Source: Kiritimatiellia bacterium (lineage in GTDB: Bacteria; Verrucomicrobiota; Kiritimatiellia; UBA8416; JADHWI01). From it: 53,619 nucleotides of DNA. A program made the translations under genes and the position numbers. A model generated the notes under the pieces. That model was not told the DNA's origin and made no database searches. It saw nothing but the letters and a program-made list of their open reading frames with translations. This document shows, piece by piece, positions 8,335 to 18,178 of this stretch (the first letter of the stretch is position 1; every line of letters starts with the position of its first letter). The DNA lies in assembly GCA_030744755.1 (NCBI GenBank), contig JASLPY010000031.1, forward strand, positions 1 to 53,619. The letters are read 5' to 3'.

Positions 8335-9694
8335 CCTGTCACCAGATATCGATGTGCGGAACGAGGCAATTGTTTCTTTTCTTCGCGGCGAGCTTACTGA
8401 AAGCGAGGCAAGCGAGTTCAGGAACAGGCTCGAGATCGATCCCGGGGTCCAGTCAGAGTTGGAAGAATTCCGACGAACTGTAGGCCTGTTGGAATCCGCA
8501 CCAGACGCGGAGCTATCTGAAGACCTATTTGCAAGTATTCTTAGTCGACTCAGTGATGAATCGAAGGTGAAACCTGTCCCCGAAACGCTGCTTTGGCCCC
8601 GCAAGCTTCTCCCAGCACTCAGGATCGCTGCTTCATTCCTGGTGATGTGCGGCGCCATCACTGTGCTAACGCTTCGCTTGCAGCGGGTTAGAGAACCGAG
8701 AGAAGATTCTGTATCCGGGGACAGGCACGAGAGTCCGGACGTGGTAATGCATGCGGCTATCTCCGGGGCCGCTGATTGGTTGCGGGCTAACCAGGAGCAC
8801 GACGGGTCCTGGAGCCCCGAGCGTTGGGACGGATCAGTGGAGTATCGCGTGGCTTTGACGGGCATGTCGCTGCTCACGTTGCTGGGACTGCCCGAAGATG
8901 CCGGCAGCGGCAAGACTGCCGAGTCGGAACGTCAGGCGATTGACTATATCGTGTCCAACCAGAATACGGCCGGGCATTTCGGCCCTCGTTCTCGCGGTGT
9001 TATGTACAATCATGGAATAGCTACCGTAGCCCTGATTGAGGCCATGGACAAAAAGAGCGAACCCGTCGCACCTGTCACCGACGCCATAGCCGAGGCCCTG
9101 ACCTTTATTGCCAAGGAGCAATTGCCATCAGGAGGATGGGGATACATTGACGAGGACGGTGAACCAAACACCGGGATCTCCGTGTGGCAACTGAGGGCGC
9201 TCGCCCTCGCACAACAACGTGGTTTTCTTGCAGACAAACAGCCTTTACGCAGAGGTCTATTCTGGCTAAAGGGAATGATTGACACCAAAGGCCAGTTCGG
9301 TTACCGGAGTCCAACGGATTTCCCGGAGGGGCCCGAGACCCTGACAGCCATGGGCGCATTCTGCCTCTTAACCTCCGAGGCAGGCAATTCTGCCGTATCT
9401 GATGCAAGAGTGACACTTCGTCGGGCGATGCAAGAGCTGGGTGAAATATCGGGGGATGATGTTGACTTCTATCGCTGGTACTTCATCGCTCATGCCTGGC
9501 AAGCAACCGACACGCCCTCAGACAATGCTTTCACGTCAGCCTTGACTGCGTACCTTCTTGGATCCCGTGTCCAGAAGGGGCCGCACAAAGGGACATGGTC
9601 CCCGGCAGGAAGATGGAGTACAGCTGGAGGACGAATCTACACCACAACCATGGCAGCTTTGTCTCTCCAGGCCTGCATCGACAGCCAGGGGTAA
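8327..9694 (+). CDS. Membrane protein: anti-sigma-like N-terminus joined to squalene-cyclase-like (QW) repeats
   Basis: A 455-residue protein with a TTG start at 8327, supported by GAGGAG a few bases upstream and by the overlap with the sigma gene. Residues 1-90 look like a cytoplasmic anti-sigma arrangement: FLRGELTESEASEFRNRL followed by ELEEFRRTV, as in anti-sigma factors of PVC bacteria. A single membrane helix is at about 95-116. The rest should be outside the membrane and carries alpha/alpha-barrel repeats of the prenyltransferase/squalene-oxidase type: ADWLRANQEHDGSW, AIDYIVSNQNTAGHFG, FIAKEQLPSGGWGY. The DXDD cyclase acid motif is not apparent, so a binding or sensing role is more likely than terpene cyclisation. 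In this reading the outer domain senses a signal and the inner part holds the sigma factor. That function is inference; the architecture is what the sequence shows. Confidence 0.8.
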   Translation: MNNLSPDIDVRNEAIVSFLRGELTESEASEFRNRLEIDPGVQSELEEFRRTVGLLESAPDAELSEDLFASILSRLSDESKVKPVPETLLWPRKLLPALRIAASFLVMCGAITVLTLRLQRVREPREDSVSGDRHESPDVVMHAAISGAADWLRANQEHDGSWSPERWDGSVEYRVALTGMSLLTLLGLPEDAGSGKTAESERQAIDYIVSNQNTAGHFGPRSRGVMYNHGIATVALIEAMDKKSEPVAPVTDAIAEALTFIAKEQLPSGGWGYIDEDGEPNTGISVWQLRALALAQQRGFLADKQPLRRGLFWLKGMIDTKGQFGYRSPTDFPEGPETLTAMGAFCLLTSEAGNSAVSDARVTLRRAMQELGEISGDDVDFYRWYFIAHAWQATDTPSDNAFTSALTAYLLGSRVQKGPHKGTWSPAGRWSTAGGRIYTTTMAALSLQACIDSQG

Positions 9695-9699
9695 GACAT

Positions 9700-9819
9700 G
9701 CACCTGTCCCGAGAATCTAATGTTAGACCTGTCCCCAAAGGCGTCGAAGGCGATATGTAAGCTGTACCTGTCCCCAGAGTCCCGTTCTCCAAGGGTGCCT
9801 TGCAATCCGTACCTGTCCC
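9700..9819 (+). repeat. Cluster of four GTACCTGTCCC-type words in the gap 9695-9949
   Basis: GCACCTGTCCC (9700-9710), ACCTGTCCCC (9727-9736), GTACCTGTCCCC (9764-9775) and GTACCTGTCCC (9809-9819) lie in the same orientation with spacings of about 26, 37 and 45 bases. The rest of the gap shows no gene. Single exact or near copies are also present inside coding DNA at 76-87, 1497-1507, 1817-1827, 5416-5427, 7982-7992, 8572-8581 and 8717-8728. Confidence 0.75.
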
Positions 9820-9949
9820 TGGTAGCAAATTGTTGTTTGGATCGCAAAAAGCTCTGGTATCGATGGTGAGGGCTTTGTAGAATTGTCAGGAAGAGGGGGA
9901 AAGGCATGTTATTGCGTGTTGAGCAGCGCCCCTGCTGGAGACGTTTCTG

Positions 9950-11008
9950 ATGAACGAAAGAAAGAACCTTTCTGAGACAATCCGGATTGATCTCATTCCC
10001 GGCACGACGGAGCCACAGCAGGAAAAGACCGCACAGAAACCTGCCGAGGCACCGGCCAAAGCGCCAGTCTCTCCACTTACGCGAGTCAAATGGCCCAAGC
10101 GTGCCGCTGAACCCACTGCGGTATCCAGGTCGCGCTACCAGGAGCTTCTGCAGAGTGTGTATGATGCCGCGTTGGTAACTAACGTGTTTGGCAAGATAAC
10201 GGATGCCAATGTTAGAGCTGTCGAGTTTCTTCACTTCTCCCGGGAGGAACTCTGCGCAATGCAGGTCTTCGACATCATATCCGGCGCCGACCGCTCTCTC
10301 ATGCAGACGTTATGCCAGGGCCTCGAACACGAACGGTTCACTCTTATTCAAGCCTACTGCCGCAGACGGGACGGATCATTCTTTCCCGCAGAGATCGCAG
10401 TCAACAAGCTGCATTTCGGCCAGATGTATCTTTGCTTCTTCATTAGAGACATAAGTGTCAGGAAGAAGGCTGAAGACCGACTCAGAACTGAGCACGTAGC
10501 GATTCAGAACGCCGGAACCGGAATAGCCATCTCCGATCTCGACGTTACACTTGAATACGTGAATCCGGCATTCGCCGGCATGCTGGGGTATCCGCGGTCC
10601 GCCGACCTTGAAGGTGTAGATCTTCGCAAGCTTCTTGTGGATCACACCGCGGCCGATGACCTGACCAGACTCGTTCTCGAAAACGATCAGACTTGGATGA
10701 ACGAAATGGCCATGCGAAGGCAAGACGGTGCAGAACTGTTTGTACAGATCTCTGCGGTATGCAGCCGCGATGATGACGGTGAACCCGTAAACATAGTGTT
10801 TTCGTTTGCCGATATTACCGAGCACAAGATTACGGAAACCGCGCTGACTACAGCCCAGGATGATGCCGCCGAGCAAGCGAGCGAACTGGAGAGCGACAAA
10901 CAACGCCTTGAAGAAGAGTTGGCGGGTTACCGGAAACAGATAGAGGAGCTTACCGCCCAGATCTCCAAACTCAAAGAAGAAGCCGCCACAGGAGACGCAT
11001 CCGGCTAG
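9950..11008 (+). CDS. Tandem PAS-domain protein with C-terminal coiled coil
   Basis: A 352-residue protein with no signal peptide. Residues 1-60 are low-complexity, rich in Ala, Pro and Lys. Two PAS domains follow, about 62-180 (YQELLQSVYDAALVTNVFGKI ending in FFIRDISVRKKAEDRL) and about 182-300 (IAISDLDVTLEYVNPAFAGML ending in FADITEHKI). Residues 305-345 form a coiled coil rich in Glu, Gln and Lys. No kinase, GGDEF, EAL, HTH or methyl-accepting domain is present, so any output must go through a partner. It lies upstream of, and in the same direction as, a c-di-GMP enzyme, but a 396-base gap separates them. The GGAG before ATG 9950 supports the start. Ligand unknown. Confidence 0.8.
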   Translation: MNERKNLSETIRIDLIPGTTEPQQEKTAQKPAEAPAKAPVSPLTRVKWPKRAAEPTAVSRSRYQELLQSVYDAALVTNVFGKITDANVRAVEFLHFSREELCAMQVFDIISGADRSLMQTLCQGLEHERFTLIQAYCRRRDGSFFPAEIAVNKLHFGQMYLCFFIRDISVRKKAEDRLRTEHVAIQNAGTGIAISDLDVTLEYVNPAFAGMLGYPRSADLEGVDLRKLLVDHTAADDLTRLVLENDQTWMNEMAMRRQDGAELFVQISAVCSRDDDGEPVNIVFSFADITEHKITETALTTAQDDAAEQASELESDKQRLEEELAGYRKQIEELTAQISKLKEEAATGDASG

Positions 11009-11028
11009 ATTCTCCACCATTCACCACG

Positions 11029-11205
11029 GTACCTGTCCCCTGTTCTGCAACTGTTACCTGTCCCCTGTTCTGCAGGGGAACTGAAATCGTGGGGATTCAC
11101 AGCCACACCGCTGCAAGTTGGTGAATAGGTCAGTGTAGAGCGGCCATCGTGTATCTCCTATTCAGTACCTGTCCCCGTCCCCACCGATTGTGCTGTACCT
11201 GTCCC
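11029..11205 (+). repeat. Second cluster of GTACCTGTCCC words in the gap 11009-11404
   Basis: GTACCTGTCCCC at 11029-11040, TTACCTGTCCCC at 11054-11065 and exact GTACCTGTCCC at 11165-11176 and 11195-11205, all in one orientation. The first two are part of a 25-base-spaced direct repeat: the 19-base string from ACCTGTCCCC to TTCTGCA is present at both 11031-11049 and 11056-11074. The remainder of the 396-base gap shows no gene. It must contain the promoter of the downstream REC-GGDEF gene, which I cannot place. Confidence 0.75.
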
Positions 11206-11404
11206 TGTCAGGGGAACCGTGCATTCACGATGCTGAATGTGTTTTCACCGTTGCAAATGAAACTCGCAGGGGCAATAATGTCTGCTGCCGTTGCTTAGGG
11301 AACTCAAACCGGTCATCGAACTATCGATAATGCGGTTTGTATCTATCTTCAGCAGTGTTTTCTAAATGCATCACTGTGTGCGCAACTTTGGGGGACAGAC
11401 TAGA

Positions 11405-13984
11405 ATGCCCGTGGCAATAACTGACTCACCGGAAACACCGTTGCGTGTACTTGTTCTAGATGACGAACCCACAATTCGCAGTGTCTACGAAACCGGTCTT
11501 GTTCAGTTTGGGTGCGATGTCGCAACCGCCTCCAACGGACGGGAGGCCCTACAGATCCTGATGCAGCACAGTTTCGACGTCCTCGTTGTGGACGTAAGAA
11601 TGGAAGGCATGAGTGGCATTGTCTTCCTCCAGGAAGCCCTCAAAATATGGCCATGGGTAGGAGTCATCGTAGTTTCCGGTCATGTCACTCCCTCGGTAAT
11701 ACAACAGGCCAACGAACTTGGTGTAGAGAGAATCCTGCACAAACCCGTAACACTGAAACAACTTCACGAGAACGTGCTGAAGGAGTTTGACGAGAAGAAA
11801 CACCGGTACGACGACGAGGTGGGTGCAAACGTCCTGGCCCTGATGAAGGACCATCTGAAGTTATTGAGCAATCCCGACCAGACAACCGTGAGCACGGAAT
11901 CCCTCACAAACGCGCTGATGGAATTCGGCAAGGAACTTACGACGATGCTGCCTTCGGATGTGTTCGGCATCATGGTTGTGGAAGGGGACGAGCAGGCAAT
12001 CCTACTCACGGCACAGAAGCCGGTCACGGAAGATTTCGTTACGTCAGTCCAAGATGAAATGATTGAGCGTTTCGGCGTGATAAGTGGCCAAAAGGTCAAC
12101 GCCTTTCAAATTGATCCGCAAATCTACGGCGAACCTCTCACCCCCGATGGAAATTCGAGCGTGGGACATACTCTTTCGGTACCAGTCATACTTGCCCACG
12201 ACGTCTGCGGACTCTTGACCCTGGCGACAGGTGCCGAGAACCCCTATACAAGGAGCGACGTATCCCTTCTCTATCATGCGGCAAACCACATTGCAGGCGT
12301 GTTCATGGCACTCAGGCGAATGCACCAGCTGGCGACTCGCGACCCCCTCACCAACCTCTTCAACAGGATTCGGCTGGAAGAAGAACTCGAACAGGCCTGG
12401 TTGCTGGCTCGCAGGTATGACCCCGCGGTCAGCGTTGTTGTAATCGATGTGGATCACTTCAAGATTCTGAATGACACTTACGGGCATGCGATAGGAGATG
12501 AGATCCTGAGGACGCTGGCCGGAATTATGCGTCAGGTCGCCAGGGCATCCGACATCCTGGCCAGGTACGGTGGTGACGAGTTCGTTGCCATCCTGCCCCG
12601 GGCGGACGAAGATGATTCGCGAGCATTTGCGGACAGGCTTCTCACGGCCACCCGCGAACATGTCTTTTGCCCCAACACACACCGTCTGAACATAGCCATC
12701 TCCCTTGGCATCTCGACGAGCAACAGCGAGGCTCCGGCCTCAAGCAGTGGTGAACTTCTGACCCAGGCCGATCGCGCGCTATACGTGGCAAAGCGTGCCG
12801 GGAGAAACAGGATAAGTGTTTGGCAGGGACAGGGCATCGAAGAGCTTCACGAGGGAGACGACGATGCAGATGCAGGCGCCGCAAGCGATACTGAGCTCAA
12901 AACCGTAGCAAATGTGATAGTTGTAGACGACGAACCCTCTATCCTGCGCCTGCTTGCGGCCATGCTGGAACGCGAAGGCTGCAACGTTTCTGCATTCTCG
13001 TCGGCAGATGAAGCCATAGAGGCCGTTAAACTTAAACCAGGTTTCTATGACATCATTCTCACGGATATCTCAATGCCGGACAAAACGGGCATTGAACTCT
13101 TGAGCGAACTTTCCGAGGCGGACAACCTGATAGTTAAGATCGTAATGACGGGATATGCAACGGTGGATAACGCCGTGAGCTGTCTTAGAGAAGGCGCCTA
13201 CGACTTTATCCAGAAACCAGTTGAATCTCAGCACTTCCAGGCAGTGATGAACCGGGCACGGGAATACAGGAGCCTGAAAATCGAGAACGTTCGCCACCAG
13301 ACGCAGCTCGAAAGAATGGTAGCGCAGCGAAGCGCACAGCTCGCGAAGTCCCTGGAAGACGTGAAGGCATCTTACGAGTTCACCCTCGAGGCCTTCATGG
13401 CCATACTCGACGCACGTGAGCAGCAGACAGGCAGGCACAGTCTTCGCGTTCGCGAACTGACCATTGCCCTCGCAAGGCACATGGGGATAAAGGGGCAGGA
13501 CCTTCTTGACGTGGCAACCGGCGCACTACTTCACGACATTGGAAAGATCGGCATCCCAGACAGTATACTCTTCCATGCCGGACCCCTGTCAACGGACGAC
13601 TGGGCCATCATGGAGAGCCACTCGCAGATAGGATACCGCATTCTGGCCTCCAGCCCGTACCTCAAGGAAGCCGCACGCATAGTCAACGAGCATCACGAGC
13701 AGTATGACGGTTCAGGATATCCGGCCAAGCTCAAGGGCGACGAAATAAGCCTGGGAGCACGCATCTTCGGCGTCATAGATGCATACGATGCAATGCGGTC
13801 TGAACGCGTCTATCGTGACGCCATGACACCAGATAAGGTCGCCGACGAAATCAGGAAGAACAGCGGGAAACAGTTTGACCCCGATATTGTGGACGCCTTC
13901 GACGAATGCAGGGAACGACTGGACTTGCTATTTGACCGCATGAGCAATGATGCAGAGGATCTTCTCGCTCCCCCCGAGAACTGA
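11405..13984 (+). CDS. REC-GGDEF-REC-HD-GYP c-di-GMP turnover protein
   Basis: An 859-residue cytoplasmic regulator with both synthesis and degradation domains for cyclic di-GMP. Order: receiver 1 (about 13-130; LVLDDEPTI, phospho-Asp63), a GAF-like stretch (about 170-310), a GGDEF domain (about 320-475) with intact active site RYGGDEF and an RxxD inhibitory site (RASD) five residues before GGDEF, receiver 2 (about 490-610; VVDDEPSILR, TDISMPD), then an HD-GYP domain (about 660-845) with HDIGKIGIPD and HHEQYDGSGYP. All key residues I can check are present, so it could make and hydrolyse c-di-GMP under control of one or two histidine kinases. The start at 11405 is chosen because GGGGGA (11390-11395) is well spaced for it; the frame extends back to 11366. 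No kinase is adjacent. Confidence 0.92.
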   Translation: MPVAITDSPETPLRVLVLDDEPTIRSVYETGLVQFGCDVATASNGREALQILMQHSFDVLVVDVRMEGMSGIVFLQEALKIWPWVGVIVVSGHVTPSVIQQANELGVERILHKPVTLKQLHENVLKEFDEKKHRYDDEVGANVLALMKDHLKLLSNPDQTTVSTESLTNALMEFGKELTTMLPSDVFGIMVVEGDEQAILLTAQKPVTEDFVTSVQDEMIERFGVISGQKVNAFQIDPQIYGEPLTPDGNSSVGHTLSVPVILAHDVCGLLTLATGAENPYTRSDVSLLYHAANHIAGVFMALRRMHQLATRDPLTNLFNRIRLEEELEQAWLLARRYDPAVSVVVIDVDHFKILNDTYGHAIGDEILRTLAGIMRQVARASDILARYGGDEFVAILPRADEDDSRAFADRLLTATREHVFCPNTHRLNIAISLGISTSNSEAPASSSGELLTQADRALYVAKRAGRNRISVWQGQGIEELHEGDDDADAGAASDTELKTVANVIVVDDEPSILRLLAAMLEREGCNVSAFSSADEAIEAVKLKPGFYDIILTDISMPDKTGIELLSELSEADNLIVKIVMTGYATVDNAVSCLREGAYDFIQKPVESQHFQAVMNRAREYRSLKIENVRHQTQLERMVAQRSAQLAKSLEDVKASYEFTLEAFMAILDAREQQTGRHSLRVRELTIALARHMGIKGQDLLDVATGALLHDIGKIGIPDSILFHAGPLSTDDWAIMESHSQIGYRILASSPYLKEAARIVNEHHEQYDGSGYPAKLKGDEISLGARIFGVIDAYDAMRSERVYRDAMTPDKVADEIRKNSGKQFDPDIVDAFDECRERLDLLFDRMSNDAEDLLAPPEN

Positions 13985-14008
13985 TAGCCCTTCCAGCATT
14001 TTTCCAGC

Positions 14009-14026
14009 GCGGCATTCCCGCTTTTT
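14009..14026 (+). terminator. Probable intrinsic terminator after the c-di-GMP gene
   Basis: GCGG (14009-14012) pairs with CCGC (14018-14021) around a 5-base loop and is followed by TTTTT, 25 bases after the stop codon. The stem is short. Confidence 0.4.
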
Positions 14027-14174
14027 GTGTGACATTTCCCGGACGTTCAAATAGTATGAGCGCGTTTAAGTGCAGTCGCGCCCGACGCGTTCGAACGAAC
14101 GCAGACCAGCGGTGGCACGATTGCAATGTGACCGAGTAAAGACCGGATGCGGTAACCTCTCGTGGAGCTGAAAG

Positions 14175-15350
14175 ATGAATTCGATTGCTAAGATGTTGAG
14201 CGTTGGTGTGGCATTCATTGTGGCTACATCTGCCTTGGGCCAGGAAATAGACCTTCACGAAATCGTGCGACAGGGCAAACTCGCGGATGTAAAACGCATT
14301 CTTGCGGAGAAACCGGAAACAGTCAGGGCAACAGCCAAAGGCGGATCTACCGCCCTGCACTGGGCGGTAGTCTATGGACACAAAGACATCACCGAGCTTC
14401 TGCTCAGGAACGGCGCCAACGTGAACACGCCAACAGACAATGGTTCCACCCCGCTCCACTGGGCGGCAAACAAGAAGCAGCTCGACATTGCGAAAGTCCT
14501 TGTCGAGAACGGAGCCAACGTGGAAGCCGAATCCAGACAAGGCTTCACCCCGTTGCACTGGGCTGCCATAAGCGACGCCGACGATCTCTCACGCTACCTC
14601 ATCAAGAACGGCGCCAATGTCAACGTGAAGGCAAAAGATGGGATAACACCTCTGCATTGGGCAGTACAGAAGCGCGCAATGAAAACGATCGAAGTTCTTA
14701 TGAAGGCCGGGGCAGACGCACAGGCGAAAGCCAACGACGGGGCAACGCCGCTCTACTGGGTTGACAGCAAGCAGACCAGGGAACTCATGGAACGCCTCAT
14801 GAAGGATCGTGCCGATTCGCGACCGGCCTCGCTCGCGGCAGCCGGCGACATTGACGTTTCCCAGCTTGATCAATCTGATGACTTGCCGGAAGAGGTGGTC
14901 GTGACAAACACCTTCGAGGACGGCAGCGTTTACCAGGGCTACTGGTTCAATGGGACAATGCACGGGTTCGGAACGTTATCGTTTCCCGACGGCGAGAAGT
15001 ACAGTGGCCAGTGGATGAATGGCCGCCAGCATGGCCTTGGCGTCTATACATACCCCAACGGCGAGAAATACGATGGTGAGTGGCGCAAGGGGAGAATGTG
15101 GGGGCATGGCGTCTATTCTTTCTCGACCGGTGACAAGATCCAGGGGGAATGGAGAAGGAACCGGCTGGTCTCGGGGAAAGGCACCTACACTTTCGAGGAT
15201 GGTGACCATTACGAAGGCGAATGGGACAACGATCGAATGAACGGCAGGGGCGTTTACACGAGTTCCACAGAAAGCAAGCTGATTGGATTCTGGCATAACA
15301 ACCGTTTTCTCGGAAGTGAAGACCCGGAAGCGACAATGACAGATCTCTAG
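14175..15350 (+). CDS. Exported ankyrin-repeat plus MORN-repeat protein
   Basis: A 391-residue protein with a signal peptide ([23 protein letters not shown]). Residues about 28-215 are five to six ankyrin repeats with the usual TALHWAV, TPLHWAA and [10 protein letters not shown] pattern. Residues about 250-385 are about five MORN repeats ([64 protein letters not shown]). Both repeat types are scaffolds: ankyrin binds proteins, MORN is tied to membranes or lipid or to structural roles. The combination with export suggests a periplasmic or surface scaffold; partners are unknown. GGAG before ATG 14175 fits. It is followed after 38 bases by leuS on the same strand. Confidence 0.88.
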   Translation: MNSIAKMLSVGVAFIVATSALGQEIDLHEIVRQGKLADVKRILAEKPETVRATAKGGSTALHWAVVYGHKDITELLLRNGANVNTPTDNGSTPLHWAANKKQLDIAKVLVENGANVEAESRQGFTPLHWAAISDADDLSRYLIKNGANVNVKAKDGITPLHWAVQKRAMKTIEVLMKAGADAQAKANDGATPLYWVDSKQTRELMERLMKDRADSRPASLAAAGDIDVSQLDQSDDLPEEVVVTNTFEDGSVYQGYWFNGTMHGFGTLSFPDGEKYSGQWMNGRQHGLGVYTYPNGEKYDGEWRKGRMWGHGVYSFSTGDKIQGEWRRNRLVSGKGTYTFEDGDHYEGEWDNDRMNGRGVYTSSTESKLIGFWHNNRFLGSEDPEATMTDL

Positions 15351-15388
15351 CGGCAGAACACAATCACACCGACACGGCTGGACAGAAG

Positions 15389-17896
15389 ATGCAAGAGAAG
15401 TACCCTTTCACAGATATAGAGAGCAAGTGGCAGAAGTACTGGGATGACAACGCCACATTCTCGGCCGACACATCAGAAACTGAGAACAAGTACTACTGTC
15501 TGACAATGTTCCCCTACCCTTCCGGCGTGATGCACGTCGGGCACGGAAGAAACTACATCATTGGCGACGTCGTCACCCGCTACAAGATGATGCGGGGATT
15601 CAATGTTCTCTCGCCCATGGGGTGGGATGCATTCGGACTGCCGGCCGAGAACGCCGCCAAGGAGCGGGGCATTCACCCAAAGGAGTCTACCACATCAAAC
15701 ATTGCACATATGAAGCAGCAATTGAAATCATGGGGCGTGGGATATGACTGGGACAGGGAGATAGCAACGTGCCACCCGGAGTACTACAAGTGGACCCAGT
15801 GGATATTTCTCAAGCTCCTTGAGCGCGATCTCGCCTACCAGGCAAAGGCACCAGTCAACTGGTGCGACCTCTGCACTACCCTGGCGAACGAGGAAGTACT
15901 CCCCGACGGCACCTGCGAAAGGTGCGGAAAGCCGGCAAAAAAGAAGGACCTGACCCAGTGGTTCTTCCGCATCACCGAGTATGCCCAGCCGTTGCTTGAC
16001 GATCTCTCTCTTCTCGACAACTGGCCGGATAAGGTCAGACACATGCAGGCCAACTGGATCGGCCGATCTGAAGGAGCAATGGTTGAATTCACGCTTGAAG
16101 AGACCGGAGACCCGTGCCCTATCTTCACAACCCGACCTGACACGATCTACGGCGTAACATTCATGGCACTGGCTCCCGAACATCCACTGGTGGAGAAGAT
16201 CATTGCGCAGAGCCAGAATGCGGATCCTTGCCGGCAGTTCGTAGACAGGCAGCTGATGGTCTCGACCGCCGAGCGTACCAACGAAGCAACGAAGAAGGAG
16301 GGAGTCTTTACGGGCTTCCATGTGCGCAACCCGTACAACGGCGAACTGGCCCCGGTATGGATCACAAACTATGTCCTCATGGAATACGGGACGGGAGCGG
16401 TCATGGCCGTTCCGGCACATGACCAGAGAGATTTTGAGTTCGCCAAGGAATATGACATCCCGATCAAGGTGGTCATCCAGGATCCCGAGACTGCGCTGGT
16501 TGCAGAAGGAATGACCGGGGCGTACGTTGATGACGGCGCCATGGTAAACTCGGGGCCGTTCGACGGAAGAAACAACCGCGAAGCCATACCCGACATAACC
16601 ACGTACGCGAAAGACAACGGTTTTGGCGATTTCACGGTCAATTTCAGGATACGGGACTGGCTTATCAGCCGTCAGCGTTACTGGGGCGCGCCAATACCGG
16701 TAGTGCACTGCCCCGCCTGCGGTACCGTCCCGGTGCCGGATAGCGACCTTCCGGTCGCCCTTCCCGAAGATGTGGATTTCCTCACGGAGCGTGGTAATCC
16801 TCTCGAAAGACACGAAGCTTTCGTTAACACAACCTGCCCTGCATGCGGCGAGCCGGCAAAACGCGAAACCGACACTATCGCCCAATGGCTGTGTTCGTGC
16901 TGGTATTTCCTTCGCTACGTCAACCCGAGGATGACCGATAGAGCGTTTGACCGTAAGGATGTGGATTCATGGCTGCCTGTCGACCAATACATAGGCGGCA
17001 TCGAACATGCCGTGCTTCACCTGCTCTACTCGCGTTTCATAGTCAAGGCCCTGCACGACGCAGATTGTTGTTCAATCAAGGAGCCTTTTGAAGCGCTCTT
17101 CACCCAGGGCATGATCTGCAAACGCAGCGAGAAGGACGGACAGCTCTACAAGATGTCCAAGTCAAAGGGCAACGTGGTGAGTCCGGATGCCCTCGTTGAG
17201 CGCTACGGCGCCGACACGCTCAGGATGTACACCCTCTTCATCGGGCCTCCCGAGAAAGACGCAGAGTGGAATGACCAGGGCATTGAGGGTGCTTCCCGTT
17301 TTCTCCGCAGACTGTGGCGGCGCATCTATGAGCACCGTGACGTCCTGGCCGAATCGAAAGGATTGATCTGCCAGACGGATGCAATGGCTCCACGGGAACG
17401 AGACCTTTGGAGGAAGGTCCACGAAACAATCAAGAGCGTCACATATGACATGGAAGGAGACTTCCACTTCAATGCAGCGATTGCCCAGATAATGGAACTC
17501 AGCCATGAAATCGACAGATGTGATGCATCCACGGACAGTCCGGAACAGCAGAAGGCGGTATATCGCAAAGCCGTGGAAACCATAATCATCCTGATGTCCC
17601 CTTTTGCACCTCATGTTGCGGAAGAACTGTGGTGTGAGTTGGGCAACGAACCGGGCATAATGGCCGCTGAATGGCCCTCAGTAGAAGACGCAGCACTGGC
17701 AAGGGACGAGGTAGAGATAGTGATTCAAGTCAACGGCAAGGTCCGGGGACGGATTAAGGTTCCCACTGACATCGGAAAAGACGAGTTGGAATCACTGGTC
17801 ATGGCTGACGAATCGATCAAGGCTCACCTGGACGGAAAGACCGTGAGAAAGGTGATAGTCGTGCCAAACAAACTCGTCAACGTAGCGGCATCCTGA
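15389..17896 (+). CDS. leuS: Leucyl-tRNA synthetase
   Basis: An 835-residue class I aminoacyl-tRNA synthetase that charges tRNA-Leu. The HIGH-type motif is HVGHG (49-53), the zinc-ribbon insertion has CDLC and CERC, the editing (CP1) domain has TTRPDTIYG, and the KMSKS loop reads [10 protein letters not shown]. The C-terminal anticodon-binding helices end in [12 protein letters not shown] and [14 protein letters not shown], which is the normal bacterial LeuS tail. Length is normal. The upstream gene is the exported ankyrin/MORN protein and the downstream one is a small membrane ORF. The window also encodes a tRNA-Leu(CAG) at 33.5 kb. A 385-residue minus-strand frame inside this gene is a shadow. 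Confidence 0.97.
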   Translation: MQEKYPFTDIESKWQKYWDDNATFSADTSETENKYYCLTMFPYPSGVMHVGHGRNYIIGDVVTRYKMMRGFNVLSPMGWDAFGLPAENAAKERGIHPKESTTSNIAHMKQQLKSWGVGYDWDREIATCHPEYYKWTQWIFLKLLERDLAYQAKAPVNWCDLCTTLANEEVLPDGTCERCGKPAKKKDLTQWFFRITEYAQPLLDDLSLLDNWPDKVRHMQANWIGRSEGAMVEFTLEETGDPCPIFTTRPDTIYGVTFMALAPEHPLVEKIIAQSQNADPCRQFVDRQLMVSTAERTNEATKKEGVFTGFHVRNPYNGELAPVWITNYVLMEYGTGAVMAVPAHDQRDFEFAKEYDIPIKVVIQDPETALVAEGMTGAYVDDGAMVNSGPFDGRNNREAIPDITTYAKDNGFGDFTVNFRIRDWLISRQRYWGAPIPVVHCPACGTVPVPDSDLPVALPEDVDFLTERGNPLERHEAFVNTTCPACGEPAKRETDTIAQWLCSCWYFLRYVNPRMTDRAFDRKDVDSWLPVDQYIGGIEHAVLHLLYSRFIVKALHDADCCSIKEPFEALFTQGMICKRSEKDGQLYKMSKSKGNVVSPDALVERYGADTLRMYTLFIGPPEKDAEWNDQGIEGASRFLRRLWRRIYEHRDVLAESKGLICQTDAMAPRERDLWRKVHETIKSVTYDMEGDFHFNAAIAQIMELSHEIDRCDASTDSPEQQKAVYRKAVETIIILMSPFAPHVAEELWCELGNEPGIMAAEWPSVEDAALARDEVEIVIQVNGKVRGRIKVPTDIGKDELESLVMADESIKAHLDGKTVRKVIVVPNKLVNVAAS

Positions 17897-17961
17897 TACA
17901 GCCTAGCGGCAAGGATTCGGCGACCTGCCTCAAGTGCTGCCCGGGTACCAGGGAATATCTT

Positions 17962-18156
17962 GTGAGCACAACTCAAAGAGGAACTAATTCTGAGCGACGA
18001 GCAGGGCCAAGAGTTGCATCATTCCTGCGCAGGACGGCATTTTTGTCGCTCACCTCGTGGTACAGCCTGACAGCCCGGGAGCAGAGAGCTGCGTTGTTGG
18101 TTCTGGCGCTGTTCGTGCTGGGTCTGCTTGTTCGCTACTGGCATAACTGCCGTTAA
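17962..18156 (+). CDS. Small single-helix membrane protein (hypothetical)
   Basis: A 64-residue ORF with a GTG start, 65 bases after leuS on the same strand. The N-terminus is basic and Ser/Arg-rich; residues about 39-58 make one hydrophobic helix (LTAREQRAALLVLALFVLGLLVRYW) shown here in two pieces: LTAREQRAALLVL and ALFVLGLLVRYW. A phrase like this precedes the helix-hairpin-helix DNA-binding part in ComEA-type proteins, but that domain is absent, so this may be a truncated relative or an unrelated small protein. Ribosome-binding site weak. It is convergent with the gene ending at 18179. Confidence 0.45.
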   Translation: MSTTQRGTNSERRAGPRVASFLRRTAFLSLTSWYSLTAREQRAALLVLALFVLGLLVRYWHNCR

Positions 18157-18178
18157 GAACGCAGGACCACGGCAATCG

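Noticed and set aside
7576..8913. A 445-residue minus-strand frame opposite the sigma factor gene
   Set aside because: Composition is Ser/Arg-rich without domains, and the plus-strand genes in the same span have clear sigma and QW motifs.
9558..9869. Plus-strand frame overlapping the end of the QW gene and the repeat cluster
   Set aside because: It is out of frame with the QW protein and extends only through repeat words.
15728..16885. A 385-residue minus-strand frame in leuS
   Set aside because: leuS is unmistakable; the opposite frame has no recognisable motif.
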